Shown: in pieces, positions 63,962 to 64,000 of the stretch | Layout of the letters: every line of letters starts with the position of its first letter | Position numbering within the stretch: position 1 is the stretch's first letter | NCBI GenBank assembly: GCA_026874595.1 | Contig: CM049310.1 | Location: 17,460,058-17,524,057 of the forward strand | Reading direction: 5' to 3' | Length of the DNA: 64,000 nucleotides | DNA from: Sipunculus nudus | Lineage: Eukaryota; Annelida; Sipuncula; Golfingiida; Sipunculidae | Notes under the pieces: generated by a model | Databases searched by the model: none | Seen by the model: only the letters and a program-made list of their open reading frames with translations | Told to the model about the DNA's origin: nothing | Position numbers and translations under genes: made by a program

Positions 63962-64000
63962 CTGCCAGAAACAAAACCACTCGATATATATATATATATA
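63847..64000. repeat. (TA)n arrays at the window end
   Basis: TA repeats run from about 63847 to 63959, interrupted by 'attatatatttcag', and resume at 63984 to the end of the window, where they continue out of view. Confidence 0.95.

Overview
The window looks like animal nuclear DNA, most likely from a mollusc or another lophotrochozoan. The evidence is AT-rich sequence packed with long (TA)n arrays, an intron-split class A GPCR exon, a Tigger/pogo-type DNA element, decayed Ty3/Gypsy and LINE retroelements, and period-150 to 330 tandem repeats with 'gaccttgacctt' and 'cagacaga' words that I associate with mollusc genomes. The species assignment is inference.

Only one confident host coding segment is present. 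It is the last exon (16134-16935, +) of a melatonin-receptor-like / Tre1-moody-like class A GPCR and carries TM4 to TM7 and the C-tail. The intron falls inside the Arg codon of the D/N-R-Y motif. The exons for TM1 to TM3 were not found. Nearly everything else is mobile or repetitive DNA.

Layout. 1-5.2 kb: no gene, one CT/TA array. 5.3-8.2 kb: G/C-run repeat, tRNA-derived SINE head, a 1-kb element with 13-bp terminal inverted repeats, and a LINE 3' fragment. 9.9-12.9 kb: 21-bp repeat, CpG-rich block, dispersed repeats. 14.2-15.5 kb: Tigger-type element inserted in a (TA)n array. 15.7-17 kb: GPCR exon. 17-24 kb: mostly unexplained, with dispersed repeats. 24.5-26 kb: ~280-bp tandem repeat with a GGTGGCGCCACC palindrome. 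26.2 kb: solo LTR. 27.1-28.65 kb: 49-bp minisatellite of about 31 copies. 31.4-36.8 kb: a graveyard holding Gypsy gag, integrase and RT fragments, an LTR followed by an exact tRNA-Pro-type primer binding site, and on the minus strand a decayed copy of an uncharacterised invertebrate protein family. 38.9-41.2 kb: a larger relative of the 5.9-kb element. 41-48 kb: dispersed and tandem duplications and a small MITE.

54.05-61.33 kb is the most striking object. It is a 7.28-kb foldback-type element whose 1.4- and 1.7-kb inverted arms are built from ~248-bp tandem units studded with an 18-bp CACTATTGTAATAA-containing word. The middle holds only other repeats and no transposase. The right end has more TA arrays and a CpG-rich tandem repeat.

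The best candidates for something undescribed are this composite foldback element, the ~150-bp LTRs that carry a tRNA-like RNA polymerase III A-box/B-box pair, and the minus-strand decayed protein family. No bacterial genes, operons, CRISPR arrays or rRNA genes were seen.
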